This document shows, in pieces, positions 9,226 to 18,574 of a stretch of 22,155 bases of DNA (position 1 is its first letter; each line of letters starts with the position of its first letter). This DNA comes from Isoetes engelmannii (lineage: Eukaryota; Streptophyta; Lycopodiopsida; Isoetales; Isoetaceae). Under the pieces are notes generated by a model, which worked only from the letters and a program-made list of their open reading frames with translations, ran no database searches and was not told the origin of the DNA. Location: NCBI GenBank assembly GCA_011763485.2, contig JAANSK020260050.1, positions 1 through 22,155 on the forward strand. The letters are read 5' to 3'. The position numbers and the translations under genes were made by a program.

Positions 9226-9243
9226 ATGATGATGATGATGATG
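9226..9243. repeat. (ATG)6 microsatellite
   Basis: Six perfect ATG triplets, about 75 bp downstream of the LTO1 stop codon, probably in its 3' UTR. Confidence 0.9.
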
Positions 9244-9318
9244 TTGGACTGCCACTTTGGATCCGTACAAAAATAACAACACCCATATAATATCTGAGTC
9301 GCCTGGGCAGCAGATTCA

Positions 9319-11978
9319 CTAGTTAGAAGCACTAAAACCAGACAATTCTGCAAGACGATCCAAAGTCTGCTCTCCAGACAGAGCCTGAAAACAGTTAAAG
9401 GGCAATTAATACCATAGAATAAAATTTTAAGCAGGGTTTCAGCTATTTTACCTGATCTTTTATGACCCAGGTAGGAAATCCTTTTATATTGGCTTCATCA
9501 CAAGCCTTTGCAATTTGTACACCTCTTCTATAACCCTCAGGGTAGCATTCAATGTAATCCAAATATTTTACTGCTTCTTGGCCAAACATCTGCATACATC
9601 AACCCAAAAGGAGTGAGAAAGGTTGGAAATAAGAAAGATCACCTACAGCTTCAATCAGAGTTGAATGCAGCTTCTTATATTCAATTAGTTATAGAACAAA
9701 AACCAGCCACTTGAGCAGCTGCCCACCATACCTCTTTCTGTTCATGACAATGTGAACACCAGAATGCACCATACATCTTGGCACCAATTGAATGTAAATG
9801 TTTTGCCAGGGATATTTTCAAAGTGTCGGAGACCGCCGTCACCTCTGGTTCAACTGGAGGAAGGTCTATCTCGTTTATCCTACAAGGGATGATATTACAC
9901 TGATTACAAACTTATAAGGCATACTCATCAAAAGTGAGCAAGCAAACTGACCCAGCAAGAGCAGAGCCTGACCCGGCAAAAGCTATCGTTAACATAACTA
10001 TGACAGAAGCCGCAACACTTAGCTGTAGCCCTGCCATTTTCAGAATATCTCTTGAAGTGAAGCCCTGAGAACCATAATATTCAGATAGATCAATACATAT
10101 GTACATTGGAAATTCAAGATGAATATACATAAATCGGCAGTTCAAAATAAGTACCGCACCCTAATTGTAGATAAAAGCAGGGTGAATGAAATCGCAGCAG
10201 AAACCATACAATAAGTACATGATGCATCAAGTTTAACATTCAGGATATACATGAAGTAAGCACTTGCTGCCGCCATTGCTGTTGTATCCCCAAGTAATAT
10301 CCAACGGACTATTCCATCATTCTGATTTCTCATGTTTAGACTGAGTAACGCAATGCTTGTATAAGCAGCTGCACCCACGAATGTCAATGGAACCCCTGGA
10401 GGCAGAAGATTACAATGATGAGTGTTCATCTCAAAGTTCACTTGCATATGCATGCACACCCCACATCCAAATTAAAGAGAGATATGATAACATACACCTA
10501 AAGAAGAATGGTTAAATGTAACACGTATTACAGTATTTTATTTGTTGGTCACATGGATAACATTTTTTCTCATTCACTTAGTGTACAGAAGGGGACAGGT
10601 TTAAGATTTCGACTCATAAAATGTTTCCATCAGAAGTATCAAAATAGTCCTTAATAAGCTTACCATAAATCATGGCATAATCACTGTTTAAGACCTCTGA
10701 ACAGCTTTCTCCACCAATTGGGCATAGAACCGTACTACCAGATATTTTTACCCATGACAGATATAATGTTTCCAAAGCTCCAGCAGTTGAAAGCATTGCT
10801 ATAAGCCCGTATGGCACTTTTGATGGCTCTTCTAAGCTTAAACCCTTCATGTTCATTGTTATTTTTTGACGATTTAAGTTGGACGACGAAACAAACTCCT
10901 GCTCGTCTTCTTTTTTAGCAGCACTTCGAATGACATAAGCATTCTTCCATCTCTGCAAAATCAGTTTGTCTGTTAGTAAGAATCTAATCACACTAGGGTT
11001 GTATATCACAAAACCATTCGCAGAGAACTGAAGTATAACGTCATGCAAGCATAATTAAGCAATATGTGCTTAGAAAGGGAGGAATTCTTTCTACATCTTA
11101 AATGCTTTAGATATATGACACCTTCTATAGTTGATTATTCATGTCAAATATCAATCTCACTTCTACAATCTCCACTTCTATTGTATACAGTGAGAATCTT
11201 AGGACTAGATGTGCTTTTGTATTTCAAATATCTTTGCAGGCTTGTACATTCTGAAATGTCACAAGCTAGCATATCTCAGATGTCCAACATTGATTATAGA
11301 ATAAATGATTCTTAGATGTGTTCATTAGACCATCACAGATGGTCCTTTGTTTAGGTCCCATAGGCAAATTGGTTTTCGTGGACGATAAAAACCTAATCTA
11401 TTTTATTCTATTATTAAAGCAACTACTCTTTCTTTGTTAAGATTGAGGTGGGCACCTTTGCAAAAAATTAAAAAATGCGCCAAAGATCTTCAGATCTGAA
11501 TTACCCATTATTGTCAACAGACTACATTACCAAATTGCATTTACTTGTTATCTACCAACGCAAATTCATCCATATTGTGCAAACGGGTGCATTGAATAAT
11601 AAGTTTTGCGGTGAGCCCTGACTAATTGATAAGAATGATAGCAAGACAAAAGCAACACTCGGCTTTTCACATCATAAGTGGATCAACCAACAAAAGGGTT
11701 GGCATTCTTGAATAGCACAAGATCAACAACCCAGCTGTGCTTTAAATAACTGCCAAATCAGGAATCCTAGGTCCTTTTTCTGGTAGAGACAATTTCTTTT
11801 AATCAAATGAAATAATGACCAATGCAGAGCTTACTTGTGTAGTGAAGAGTTGGGAACACAATCCCGTTTTGGCAGGACTCTGAAGTCGAGAAGTGCGCTC
11901 ATGATCGACATGGGCCAAACGCTTGGCAGAGACAATGGTGTTCGAGGGAGATATGGAAGCCGGAGTCGCCATAACCAT
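9319..11978 (-). CDS. LTO1: LTO1: plastid VKOR-thioredoxin fusion, seven exons
   Basis: Exons in reading order: 11978-11835, 10952-10664, 10395-10160, 10064-9952, 9879-9732, 9589-9452, 9384-9319 (TAG at 9321-9319). The sum is 1134 nt, 377 aa, with all phases consistent. Residues 1-60, rich in Ser/Thr/Arg, look like a plastid transit peptide. Residues 90-255 form the membrane VKOR domain, with loop cysteines C125 and C132 (CPIGGESC) and the active pair C204/C207 (CTYC). Residues 262-377 form a thioredoxin-like domain with WCSHC (C302/C305), a further pair C325/C340 and the cis-Pro motif GFPTW. In Arabidopsis the homologue, of about 376 aa, forms disulfides in thylakoid lumen proteins and supports photosystem II assembly. 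The start is the first ATG after an in-frame TGA, with a second Met at codon 3. Six introns are GT-AG. The intron 3 donor (GTGCGG) is weak but is the only one that keeps phase. Intron 1 (882 bp) holds a transposon tail. Confidence 0.93.
11341..11420 (+). mobile_element. Isolated 3' end of the tail-hairpin family in LTO1 intron 1 (tail copy 2)
   Basis: TTTGTTTAGGTCCCAT (to 11361) is followed by the inner-stem region AGGCAAATTGGTTT, then TTCGTGGAC (to 11383), GATAAAAAC and five-base units CTAAT CTATT TTATT CTATT. It is close to tail copy 1 but has a C-to-A change that puts a mismatch next to the loop. No ORF1 or ORF2 sequence is seen upstream, so it is a strongly 5'-truncated insertion. It lies antisense within LTO1 intron 1 (10953-11834). 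Confidence 0.85.
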
Positions 11979-12184
11979 GGTCTGTGATGCTAGAATTTCC
12001 AGTGTCCAAGTTCACCACGCTAGTCAACTGCGATTTGAAAAAATAAAAAAGAATCATTTTATTTTCCTGACAGAGCCAGCCAGCGGCCATAAAAACCTCT
12101 TTAATATTTACGAAGAAAATGCGATGAAGTCATCACCTCCTGGCCTGCCATGTGGTATACATTTTACACGAGAAACAAAACAAT

Positions 12185-12253
12185 GGGTGCCATCGCCATG
12201 CCATTGCCACAGTAAAAAAGTGGGTGCCACATGCCATGCCATTGCCACAGTAA
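12185..12253. repeat. Tandem duplication, two ~32-bp units
   Basis: GGGTGCCATCGCCATGCCAT... (12185-12215) and GGGTGCCACATGCCATGCCA... (12222-12253) both end TTGCCACAGTAA. They lie 200-275 bp upstream of the LTO1 start codon, in its 5' UTR or promoter region. No gene is seen in 11979-12361. Confidence 0.8.
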
Positions 12254-12361
12254 GTGATATGCACATGTGTGCCTCCACATTTTGGACCACCCATTGTATG
12301 TAATATCTATGAGAAACACTCTCTATGCATATGTAAACCCCGCACGCTTGATCGGGGTAGA

Positions 12362-12484
12362 AATGACATCGATCCGAGCCATCGGATTGGGTTTTGGACC
12401 TCTGGTTCGCTCGAAGATCGCTACTTAATGCAAAGTTCTTCATCGAAGCTTCATCGATGCTTTCTCATCTCTCTCAACAGTACC
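12362..12484 (+). repeat. Dispersed repeat, copy 1, upstream of LTO1
   Basis: This segment matches the reverse complement of 18575-18738 almost end to end. Shared landmarks are CATCGATCCGAGCCATCGGA, GTTCTTCATCGAAGC versus GTTCTTCATCAAAGC, and CTCATCTCTCTCAA with AGTACC. It contains the inverted repeat GATCCGA-gcca-TCGGATT. It lies 380-510 bp upstream of the LTO1 ATG and might be promoter sequence or part of a mobile element. It has no ORF of its own. Confidence 0.75.
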
Positions 12485-12710
12485 GCACACCTACGAACTA
12501 CTCGCACAAATGAAGCATATAGGGAATATCCAATTATACAGCTTGGACCCCAAAATATAATTGTTGGTTGGTGTAGCTGCCAAAAGCTTATCACTGGGAT
12601 TAGAAAATCCCCCCCTTTGGTGCTCTCTCCACCAGTGTGTATACTATTGGGGGTTGTTGGTAGCTGATTGTTGTGCTGCGGACCTGCTCCATTTCGGCCC
12701 TCTGGAGGCG

Positions 12711-14080
12711 ATGGCTTCCTCAACTCCTTTACAACCACAAGGGGAACCTTTGTTGGTGCATGCCAATCCTTTTGCTGGCACCAACACCTCTACCAATGCA
12801 GCCAACATCTGATTGCATCCGGTTCAAGTCTCTCCGATCAACAAACAAAAGTACAGCATGGAGAGGAGAGCATACTCGTCTTGCAAATAAGGACGCTTAT
12901 CTGGTGCAGTGGACACTGAATAGGGACTGCAGTCTTGCTTCCCAACGGGAAAAACATTGTCCAAAGCAATCTTCCATAGGTGTTGGCAGTGTCGCGTTGG
13001 AGATTCAATACAAGTTGATGTAGGGGAGCGGATTGCACATTCCACAGGTGCTGGTAGTGCTGGCAGTGCATATTGCTCAGACACACTTCCAACATGTGCT
13101 GGAGGTCCAACTCAAGCTGTGATGACAGGGAGCGCATTGTTGAGGCATTAACCCCACAAGACTTCACCAAGGTCCCTCGTCTAGCTCGCCTTCCCATCTA
13201 TGTCAATTCACTTCAAAAGGAGTTGGAGCAGAAGTTCGATATTATTACTGCAACTTTGCATACGCAGCAATAAGAGATGGCACAATTTAGGTGTGAATTG
13301 TGATCTGAATTGGCAACGTCTCGTAGTGGCCTTGACACACTCACAAGTAAAATTAATGACGAACATGCAAAGCTTTGGGAAGCAATTGAGGGTGCAAAGT
13401 TAGAATTTGATGCTAGTCATATACATGTGGAGCACCTAGTGGTTGATGTTGGCAAGCAGCAGTAAGATTTACTCCAATGGATCTCTGATGTGTCTGCTAG
13501 CTATAACACTCGCATTGGAAGAAAGCATGACATACAAAGTCACTGGGCTTGCTACGGAGTTGTATGATCAGGTTGCTGCTTTGGCACATTCCTAGTCTCA
13601 TGCAACCAAGACCCCTCCAGCTTCTTCCTTTTCCAAGCATAATGATCCTCATGTGACATCCATGCGAAGTTCCTCCACCCCACCATTTCGACACCCCAAT
13701 GTAGCAGGTCCTGCCCCTCCCTTTGCTCAGAGACGTAGAGAATGCATTGATAGGCATAATCGTCAGTGTAACTTGGTACTTGCAATAGAAGGTAGCGGCT
13801 TTAGTGTTGGCTAAATTGGACCTCACAACACTAGTTGTTATTACTGCTGCATACAGGGTAGGAGCACTGTAGTGAAATTTACAGTGCCAAATTTGAGTAC
13901 TAAAATGGATATTCTCAAGCAGGCCAAGCGATTGTAAGGGACATCTCTGTATCTGGATTTTGACCTCACTAAGTCACAACAATTAGCAAGACGCTAGGGA
14001 TTGCAAAAGTTTCAGCAGGACATTCAAAAGAATGGTGGTAAGGCTGCACGGATCCGTGGAAAACTACACATCTTTACACC
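12711..14080 (+). pseudogene. ORF1-like RNA-binding protein remnant of LINE B
   Basis: The N-terminal piece (ATG 12711) reads MASSTPLQPQGEPLLVHANP and stops at TGA after about 33 codons. The region 12970-13140 contains diverged internal repeats. From 13140 a heptad-rich frame (NSLQKELEQKFDIITATL, then LDTLTSKINDEHAKLWEAI) suggests a coiled coil. After 13730 come RRRECIDRHNRQCNLVLAI, then VKFTVPNLSTKMDILKQAK, GTSLYLDFDLTKSQQLARR and NGGKAARIRGKLHIF. This order (coiled coil, RRM, basic C-terminal domain) is that of L1-ORF1-like (Transposase_22 type) proteins, which bind element RNA. Several in-frame stops make it a pseudogene. Confidence 0.72.
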
Positions 14081-14099
14081 TTTGCTGATGCATTTCATC

Positions 14100-14700
14100 A
14101 TGCTACGGCCTCTCATGTTGTTGCTGTTGAAAGATATAATCACTACATGTGGATAAACTTTATTGCACCAATGATATTGCCATTTTTGTTGCTGCATGTT
14201 ACTTCCCACCTATATCACCACCTTTTTATGATGAATATGATGTAAATCGTAATGATCCTTATGGTGATCTTTATGATGGCGTTGCTCAATTCCAATAGTC
14301 AGGGAATGCTATTCTCCTTGGTGATTTCAATGGTTGCACTGCTACAATGCAAGCTGCTCAGCTTATACTTGAGGATGCATGTAACCCCTTATGGATATCT
14401 GCTAATGATACAGTTTTGCCATATTCATCGTTTGATGCTAACAAGCCCGTCTGAACATTTGGAAGGGAACTCATCCAATTGTGTGAAGTCTTTGAGATGG
14501 TACTTTGTAATGGCTTAGCGCAATGAACCCACTCTAAAGGTATTACATGCAAACAGGATAGGCAGGGAGGTGGAACTAGTGTTGTTGATTATGTCATTTT
14601 CCAAGTGCAGGCTTTGAATCTCATTTCAGATTTTAGAATTCTAGGTATAGAGATGAGGAGATAAATTCTGACCATTATCCATTTTATTTGTCATTAAAGT
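14100..14700 (+). pseudogene. Partial APE-type endonuclease of LINE B ORF2
   Basis: A frame near 14165 reads TNDIAIFVAACYFPPISPPF. Then AILLGDFNGCTATMQAAQL (about 14310-14365), SVVDYVIF (about 14580-14605) and NSDHYPFYLSLKW (about 14665-14702) supply the Asp, VDYV and SDH motifs of apurinic-type LINE endonucleases. The catalytic SDH is intact here, unlike in LINE A. The first third, including the WNCRG and ETW motifs, is missing: ORF1 sequence runs almost directly into mid-endonuclease near 14080-14130, so a deletion removed the ORF1/ORF2 junction. Confidence 0.78.
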
Positions 14701-17180
14701 GGTAGTTTACACCTCTTCCACCAGTTGCTATACATGTTCCTATCTCCGTATCCGCTTGACTTATTCTAGATCCACTGGATATGAACATATACTGGTTCCT
14801 AAACTTGAAGGTATTTTGGATTATCCAACTCTTCAAGAGCATAGCGTTGCATTTGCTGAAGCTTTGCTTACTTCTGTTGTGTCCTTCTTTTGTACACGCG
14901 CTCTTGGTGTTGCCCATGCTAATAGGAAATCCTTTCCTAGAAATGCCTGGTTTGATACAGACTGCGAACAACTTAAGAAACAATTGCGCATGATAATTGA
15001 GCCTGATGCACATCAGAGTGCGATAAAAAACTACAAGTCTGTGTTGAAATGCAAGAAGGCACACTTTGTTGCTGAGCATCAGAAGAAAATGTTTGAATTG
15101 CTGCTCCGTGAATCTCAGAACTTCTGGTGCAAAATATTATATCGACCACCTCCTACCCTTAGACGTATTCCGATGCGGCAATGGGATCAGCGGTTGATCC
15201 ATTTATATGATCATCCTGGAGTTCTTATGTCTGTACTTCCTTGGATCGGTAATATTCTTCAATTCACAGAGGAGGACGTCAAAGAAGGATTGCGATATCT
15301 TTCCAATGGCAAATCCCCTGATCTTCAAGGTTTGCAAGCAGAATTGCTTAAACGGGGAGGTTTACTATTGCTTCCAATCATTACTAATTTTTTGAATCAA
15401 GCTTTGCAAGGAGGACTGCCAGAAACTTGGGTTATCAGTAAGGTCGTACCATCACAAAGCAGGTGATAAGAATGACCCTTTTAATTATCGTATGACCATG
15501 GTCAGTCTCATTATTTTCAAGCTTTTAGCCAGTTTCAATAAGAAGCAATTAACAGTATGGGCAGAACATGCTGGTGTATATGCTGTTGACAAGCAGGCTT
15601 TTGCCCCTGCCATCCTACGAAAGACCATATTTTCACATTGCGCATGATTATTGAATATAGTCGAAGCTTGAAACAAGATCTCTATATATGCTTTGTGGAT
15701 TTCACTTTTGTCTTTTGATACAGTACCTCATGAACTTCTTTGGCAGTGCTTGCAAGCACTTGGGGTTCCACAATATCTTCAAAATGCAGTCTATCGGTTT
15801 TAAAAAAGGGCCTTTGCTAAGTTTCCAACATCAGGTACCTAAATCACTAGCAACATTGGAGTACATGGCTGCCCTCTATCTCCTACACTCTTTGGCTTGT
15901 ACATTAACCAATTGAAAACATGGCTTGATCATCATGGTGGCTGAGGCCCACATTTGGCGCACTATATCATCTAGCAACGTATGTATGCTGGTGATGTTTC
16001 ACTTATGGGACATAGAGCTGCTAGTATGCAACAACATCTACATGCTCTGCACTTCTGCACAGTTTTTGTGAGCACACAGACACAGGCCTGCGCATGAATC
16101 TCCAAAAGACCAAGCTCTCGGTAGTTCAATCTTCTCGACACACCATTCCAACTTTGCACTATGATAGCCACGAAGTTGAAGTTGTAGATAGCTACAAGTA
16201 TCTTGGTGTAGAATTATGTAAGAACACACTTTGAATATAGTATATCACCAAGCGTGTGACTACTTGCTGGAGAGCACTTTATGCAATGCAAAACAATTGT
16301 ATTTGCATAGATTCGTGATTGGTCACAGGAAGCTCACTTGTTTCGGGCTTTGGTAGAGCCTGTTTTACTATATGGTTCCGAAGTGTGGGGGCCTGCCATT
16401 AGTGCTAGTGCTTGGGAGAGTTTGGAATGGGTGCAAAAGTCCTTTCTTACTTACAGCCTCGGAGTCAAAACTACAGTGCCCTATGCTATTCTTTTGCAAG
16501 AGACAGGTTTTGGCCTCTTCAACATTCTGCCATGAAGCGCCATCTCCATTATATCAGCAAGATGCATCATATGGATGATGATAGGTACCTTCTTCTCGCG
16601 CTTGCCATGGATGAACCTCCTCAGCGCCTGAAACGGTGATGGAAAGAGCATTGTACTGCATGGTTAGCACGCTGGTCTGTGCAACCAGACCATTGCATGG
16701 TGCTTGCCACTTCTGATCCTGAGCTTTTTGAACAATATCTCACTTGTCATTTTTTTCTTAAATGGGATGCAGTTACCTTAGTCCAAGTTAAACCTGGTCA
16801 CTACCATGCACATATAAACGCTACTTTGGCATCCAGACCACAAGCTTATTTGCTTGCTACCTTTGCCAGGAAAAGGTTTGTAGCTATAGCATCAATTTGC
16901 ACTGGATCCCACAAGCTCCGGATTGAGATAGGTGGATGGAAGCAACCACAATTGCCCGGTGAAGCGAGATTATGTGCATGTTGCCAATCACAATTCATTG
17001 AAGATGAAAACCATATTCTTCTGTAATGTCTTGCTTTTGAGATGGTTAAGAATCACTATTTGACATTAGCATTTCATTCCACGCTCCCACAACTTCTCAG
17101 AGCACCATATGTGCATGACTTGGCATTATATATACTTGAGGTTCTAGATGAGCGTCTTCAATTGTTGAGCCCACGGTAGT
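14699..17180 (+). pseudogene. Linker, reverse transcriptase and C-terminal domain of LINE B ORF2
   Basis: The longest open piece is 255 codons (14699-15466). It covers the linker (NAWFDTDCEQLKKQLRMI) and the first RT motifs (LSNGKSPDLQGLQAELLK, ALQGGLPETWVISKVVP). In shifted frames follow CFVDF and SFDTVPHELLWQCLQALGVP (motif A, about 15690-15771), MYAGDVSLMGH (motif C, 15981-16013), MNLQKTKLSVV (motif D) and YKYLGVEL (motif E). The C-terminal part reads RALVEPVLLYGSEVWGP (16340-16390) and ends with CACCQSQFIEDENHILL before a stop that replaces an expected codon, with CLAFEMVKNH after it. The enzyme would copy element RNA at a nicked target. Motif C has Gly in place of the first catalytic Asp. 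Confidence 0.85.
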
Positions 17181-17219
17181 CCTAGTTTACCTTTTTTTTT
17201 TTTTTTTTTTTTTCCAGAT

Positions 17220-17430
17220 TGTCTAGTATCATCATTACTGCAAATGTTTTTTTCCTAAACACCTTTCGAGGCAGGGGTTTTTCAATCCTAGTAGTAATAG
17301 TTGTACTAGCCATTGTATGGGTCCCATGACCTTGCCCATGACCTCTTGGTCTTCTTGAAAGTTAAATAATCCATTCCATTCCATTCCATTCCGTTCCCTT
17401 CCGTTCTGTTCTGTTCTATTCTGTTCTGCA
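17220..17430 (+). repeat. 3' UTR, hairpin and (ATTCC)n-like tail of LINE B (tail copy 3)
   Basis: The 3' UTR (CATCATTACTGCAAATG...) aligns with that of LINE A. GTCCCAT is at 17321-17327. A near-exact 14-base duplication (CCCATGACCTTG/CCCATGACCTCTTG) lies inside the structure. The inner stem is GACC/GGTC with loop TCTT (17340-17351). The outer GGAC arm has decayed to TTGAAAG. The tail after TTAAATAATC is made of five-base units, first CATTC, then CGTTC, CCTTC, TGTTC and TATTC, to about 17430. Confidence 0.82.
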
Positions 17431-17669
17431 GGGGTTTGCCCATTTGCCCATAGAAACTTGGACACATGACCTCGATATGCTCACGTTCCTTATCAAGGAT
17501 TATGTACGCCACAATCCTGAACCCTCTCAGATTGATGTAACGGTTCATCGGGTTGAGTAAACCCCTGCAGTTGATGTGGCTGCGCAGACTGATGGGTCTC
17601 AGCAGTGGAAATTGGCACCCAAACCCAGGATGATCTCGGGGATGGTACACAGGACGATACACAGGACCT

Positions 17670-18080
17670 ATGGAACAATCTAGTGATTTGAACCTCCATA
17701 TTGTCGCTCTGCCTGAGATAGGCGCGTGTACGGCCATGGAAGAGGCTGGAAGATTTTTCACAGAGACCATGAGAATGCAGTCCCCAAGGATCACTGTAGC
17801 TAAGCGGATAGGGACACACCGTCTAGACTGGCCTCGACATATTTTGGTTCCGTTCCGTATGCCCCAGGATCGACTCTCTGTGTTGCAGCATGGTAATCGA
17901 CTTAAAGGTACCTGTTTCTCAGTCCAGAAAGATTTGTCCCCTTTGCAATTAGCTCGACGGTATCAAGAATTGTGCAGGGCTCGGGAGGCACGAGCACAGA
18001 GGAAGTGGGCTGTGTATAGAGGTGGCCAGGCCATAATTCGCGAGCATTGGCCTGACAACCCCTGGTCAGTCACTGCATAG
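17670..18080 (+). CDS. ORF1-type RNA-binding protein of half-LINE C, C-terminal part
   Basis: An open frame of 136 codons. It begins with SSDLNLHIVALPE, the first RRM strand as in other ORF1 proteins. It continues with AKRIGTHRLDWPRHILVPFR (second part of the fold), RLSVLQHGNRLKGTCFSVQK, and DLSPLQLARRYQELCRAREA, a basic helix like the DLTKSQQLARR segment of LINE B. It ends YRGGQAIIREHWPDNPWSVTA. The order and spacing match the ORF1 remnants of LINEs A and B, but here the frame is intact. The ATG at 17670 is probably internal, because the family has a coiled coil before this domain. In frame, the upstream sequence soon meets a stop, so the full protein is no longer encoded. Whether it is translated is unknown. 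Confidence 0.65.
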   Translation: MEQSSDLNLHIVALPEIGACTAMEEAGRFFTETMRMQSPRITVAKRIGTHRLDWPRHILVPFRMPQDRLSVLQHGNRLKGTCFSVQKDLSPLQLARRYQELCRAREARAQRKWAVYRGGQAIIREHWPDNPWSVTA

Positions 18081-18189
18081 TCTAGTATTTGTGCATATAT
18101 TTTCATGTGACAGTACATACTTGTGGATCGGGCTCGGCCCCAGAGTTTGTTTTGTTGTGTTTAAGTTACATGTTCATGAAGGGACTAGG

Positions 18190-18285
18190 TCTCCCTTCTT
18201 TGTACAGGTCCCATAACCCAGTTGGGTTTTCGTGGACGTTAAAATACTTTATCTTATCTTATCTCTATTCTATTCTTTCGGGTTT
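18190..18285 (+). repeat. 3' hairpin and (TTATC)n-like tail of half-LINE C (tail copy 4)
   Basis: CTTTGTACAGGTCCCAT leads into the perfect inner stem AACCC/GGGTT with loop AGTT (18215-18228), then TTCGTGGAC (to 18237). The outer GTCC/GGAC pair. The tail is GTTAAAATAC followed by CTTAT units and then CTATT units, to about 18277. Confidence 0.87.
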
Positions 18286-18298
18286 TCGAGGAAAACCC
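18280..18298. repeat. Perfect 8-bp hairpin just past tail copy 4
   Basis: GGGTTTTC, loop GAG, GAAAACCC. It begins at the end of the five-base tail. It may belong to the pre-existing target DNA or be a second terminal structure. Confidence 0.7.
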
Positions 18299-18574
18299 CT
18301 AGTGATAAGCCCTCACAAGAAGCTTGGACAAACGTAAGCTGAGTAATCGCTCTCATAAACAACCCCATGAACAAAGAAGCCTAAGCCGCTTGTCATCCTA
18401 TACCTGGGCATCACCAACACTAGAACAAACCTCATAAAGTGAAGGAGCTGATAATGCGTGCCACATGATAAAACCACCTCTTCAAATAGAGGGGTTGGTG
18501 ACGAGTGCCACGCGAACAATTACATTAAACAATGAAAAAAAGGGGGGATCGTAGGTTATGAAGATTGAGAATAA

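Larger units (their letters stand above)
12711..17430 (+). mobile_element. LINE copy B, nearly full-length but inactive
   Basis: Order: ORF1 remnant with coiled coil and RRM-type domain (12711-14080), endonuclease missing its N-terminus (about 14100-14700), linker and reverse transcriptase (14699-16235), C-terminal region with Cys/His domain (16338-17180), poly-T (17192-17213), 3' UTR, hairpin (17321-17362) and five-base tail to about 17430. Every domain is interrupted by stops or frameshifts. The left boundary is uncertain and may lie anywhere in 12490-12711. Linker, C-terminal and 3'-UTR homology with LINE A shows that the two belong to one family. The C-terminal YGSEVWG motif and lack of RNase H set the family apart from plant L1 elements. 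Confidence 0.88.
17450..18286 (+). mobile_element. 'Half-LINE' C: ORF1 only plus the family tail
   Basis: An open ORF1-type RRM frame (17670-18080) is followed, after only about 125 bp, by the family's terminal hairpin and five-base tail (18208-18285). No endonuclease or RT sequence lies between them. Upstream (about 17465-17660) is Asp/Gln/Thr-rich sequence that may be the ORF1 N-terminus, with one stop. The element abuts the tail of LINE B, so it probably inserted there or was left by an internal deletion of a full LINE. ORF1-only derivatives are known in mammals as HAL1. Confidence 0.72.

Noticed and set aside
11899-12443. Minus-strand ORFs of 63 and 111 codons near LTO1 exon 1 as its N-terminus
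   Set aside because: The frame starting at 11978 splices in phase to exon 2 and looks like a transit peptide. These ORFs are in other frames or upstream of an in-frame stop.
12254-13197. Several overlapping ORFs of 80-140 codons on both strands (for example 12254-12667 +, 12838-13197 -)
   Set aside because: They overlap one another, lie in repeat or LINE ORF1 sequence, and their translations show no domain. Chance open frames in decayed element DNA.
17306-17819. Minus-strand ORFs of 162 and 108 codons across the LINE B tail and ORF1 of element C
   Set aside because: They read the antisense of the pentamer tail (NRTEQN-like low complexity) and of an ORF1 frame with clear homology on the plus strand.
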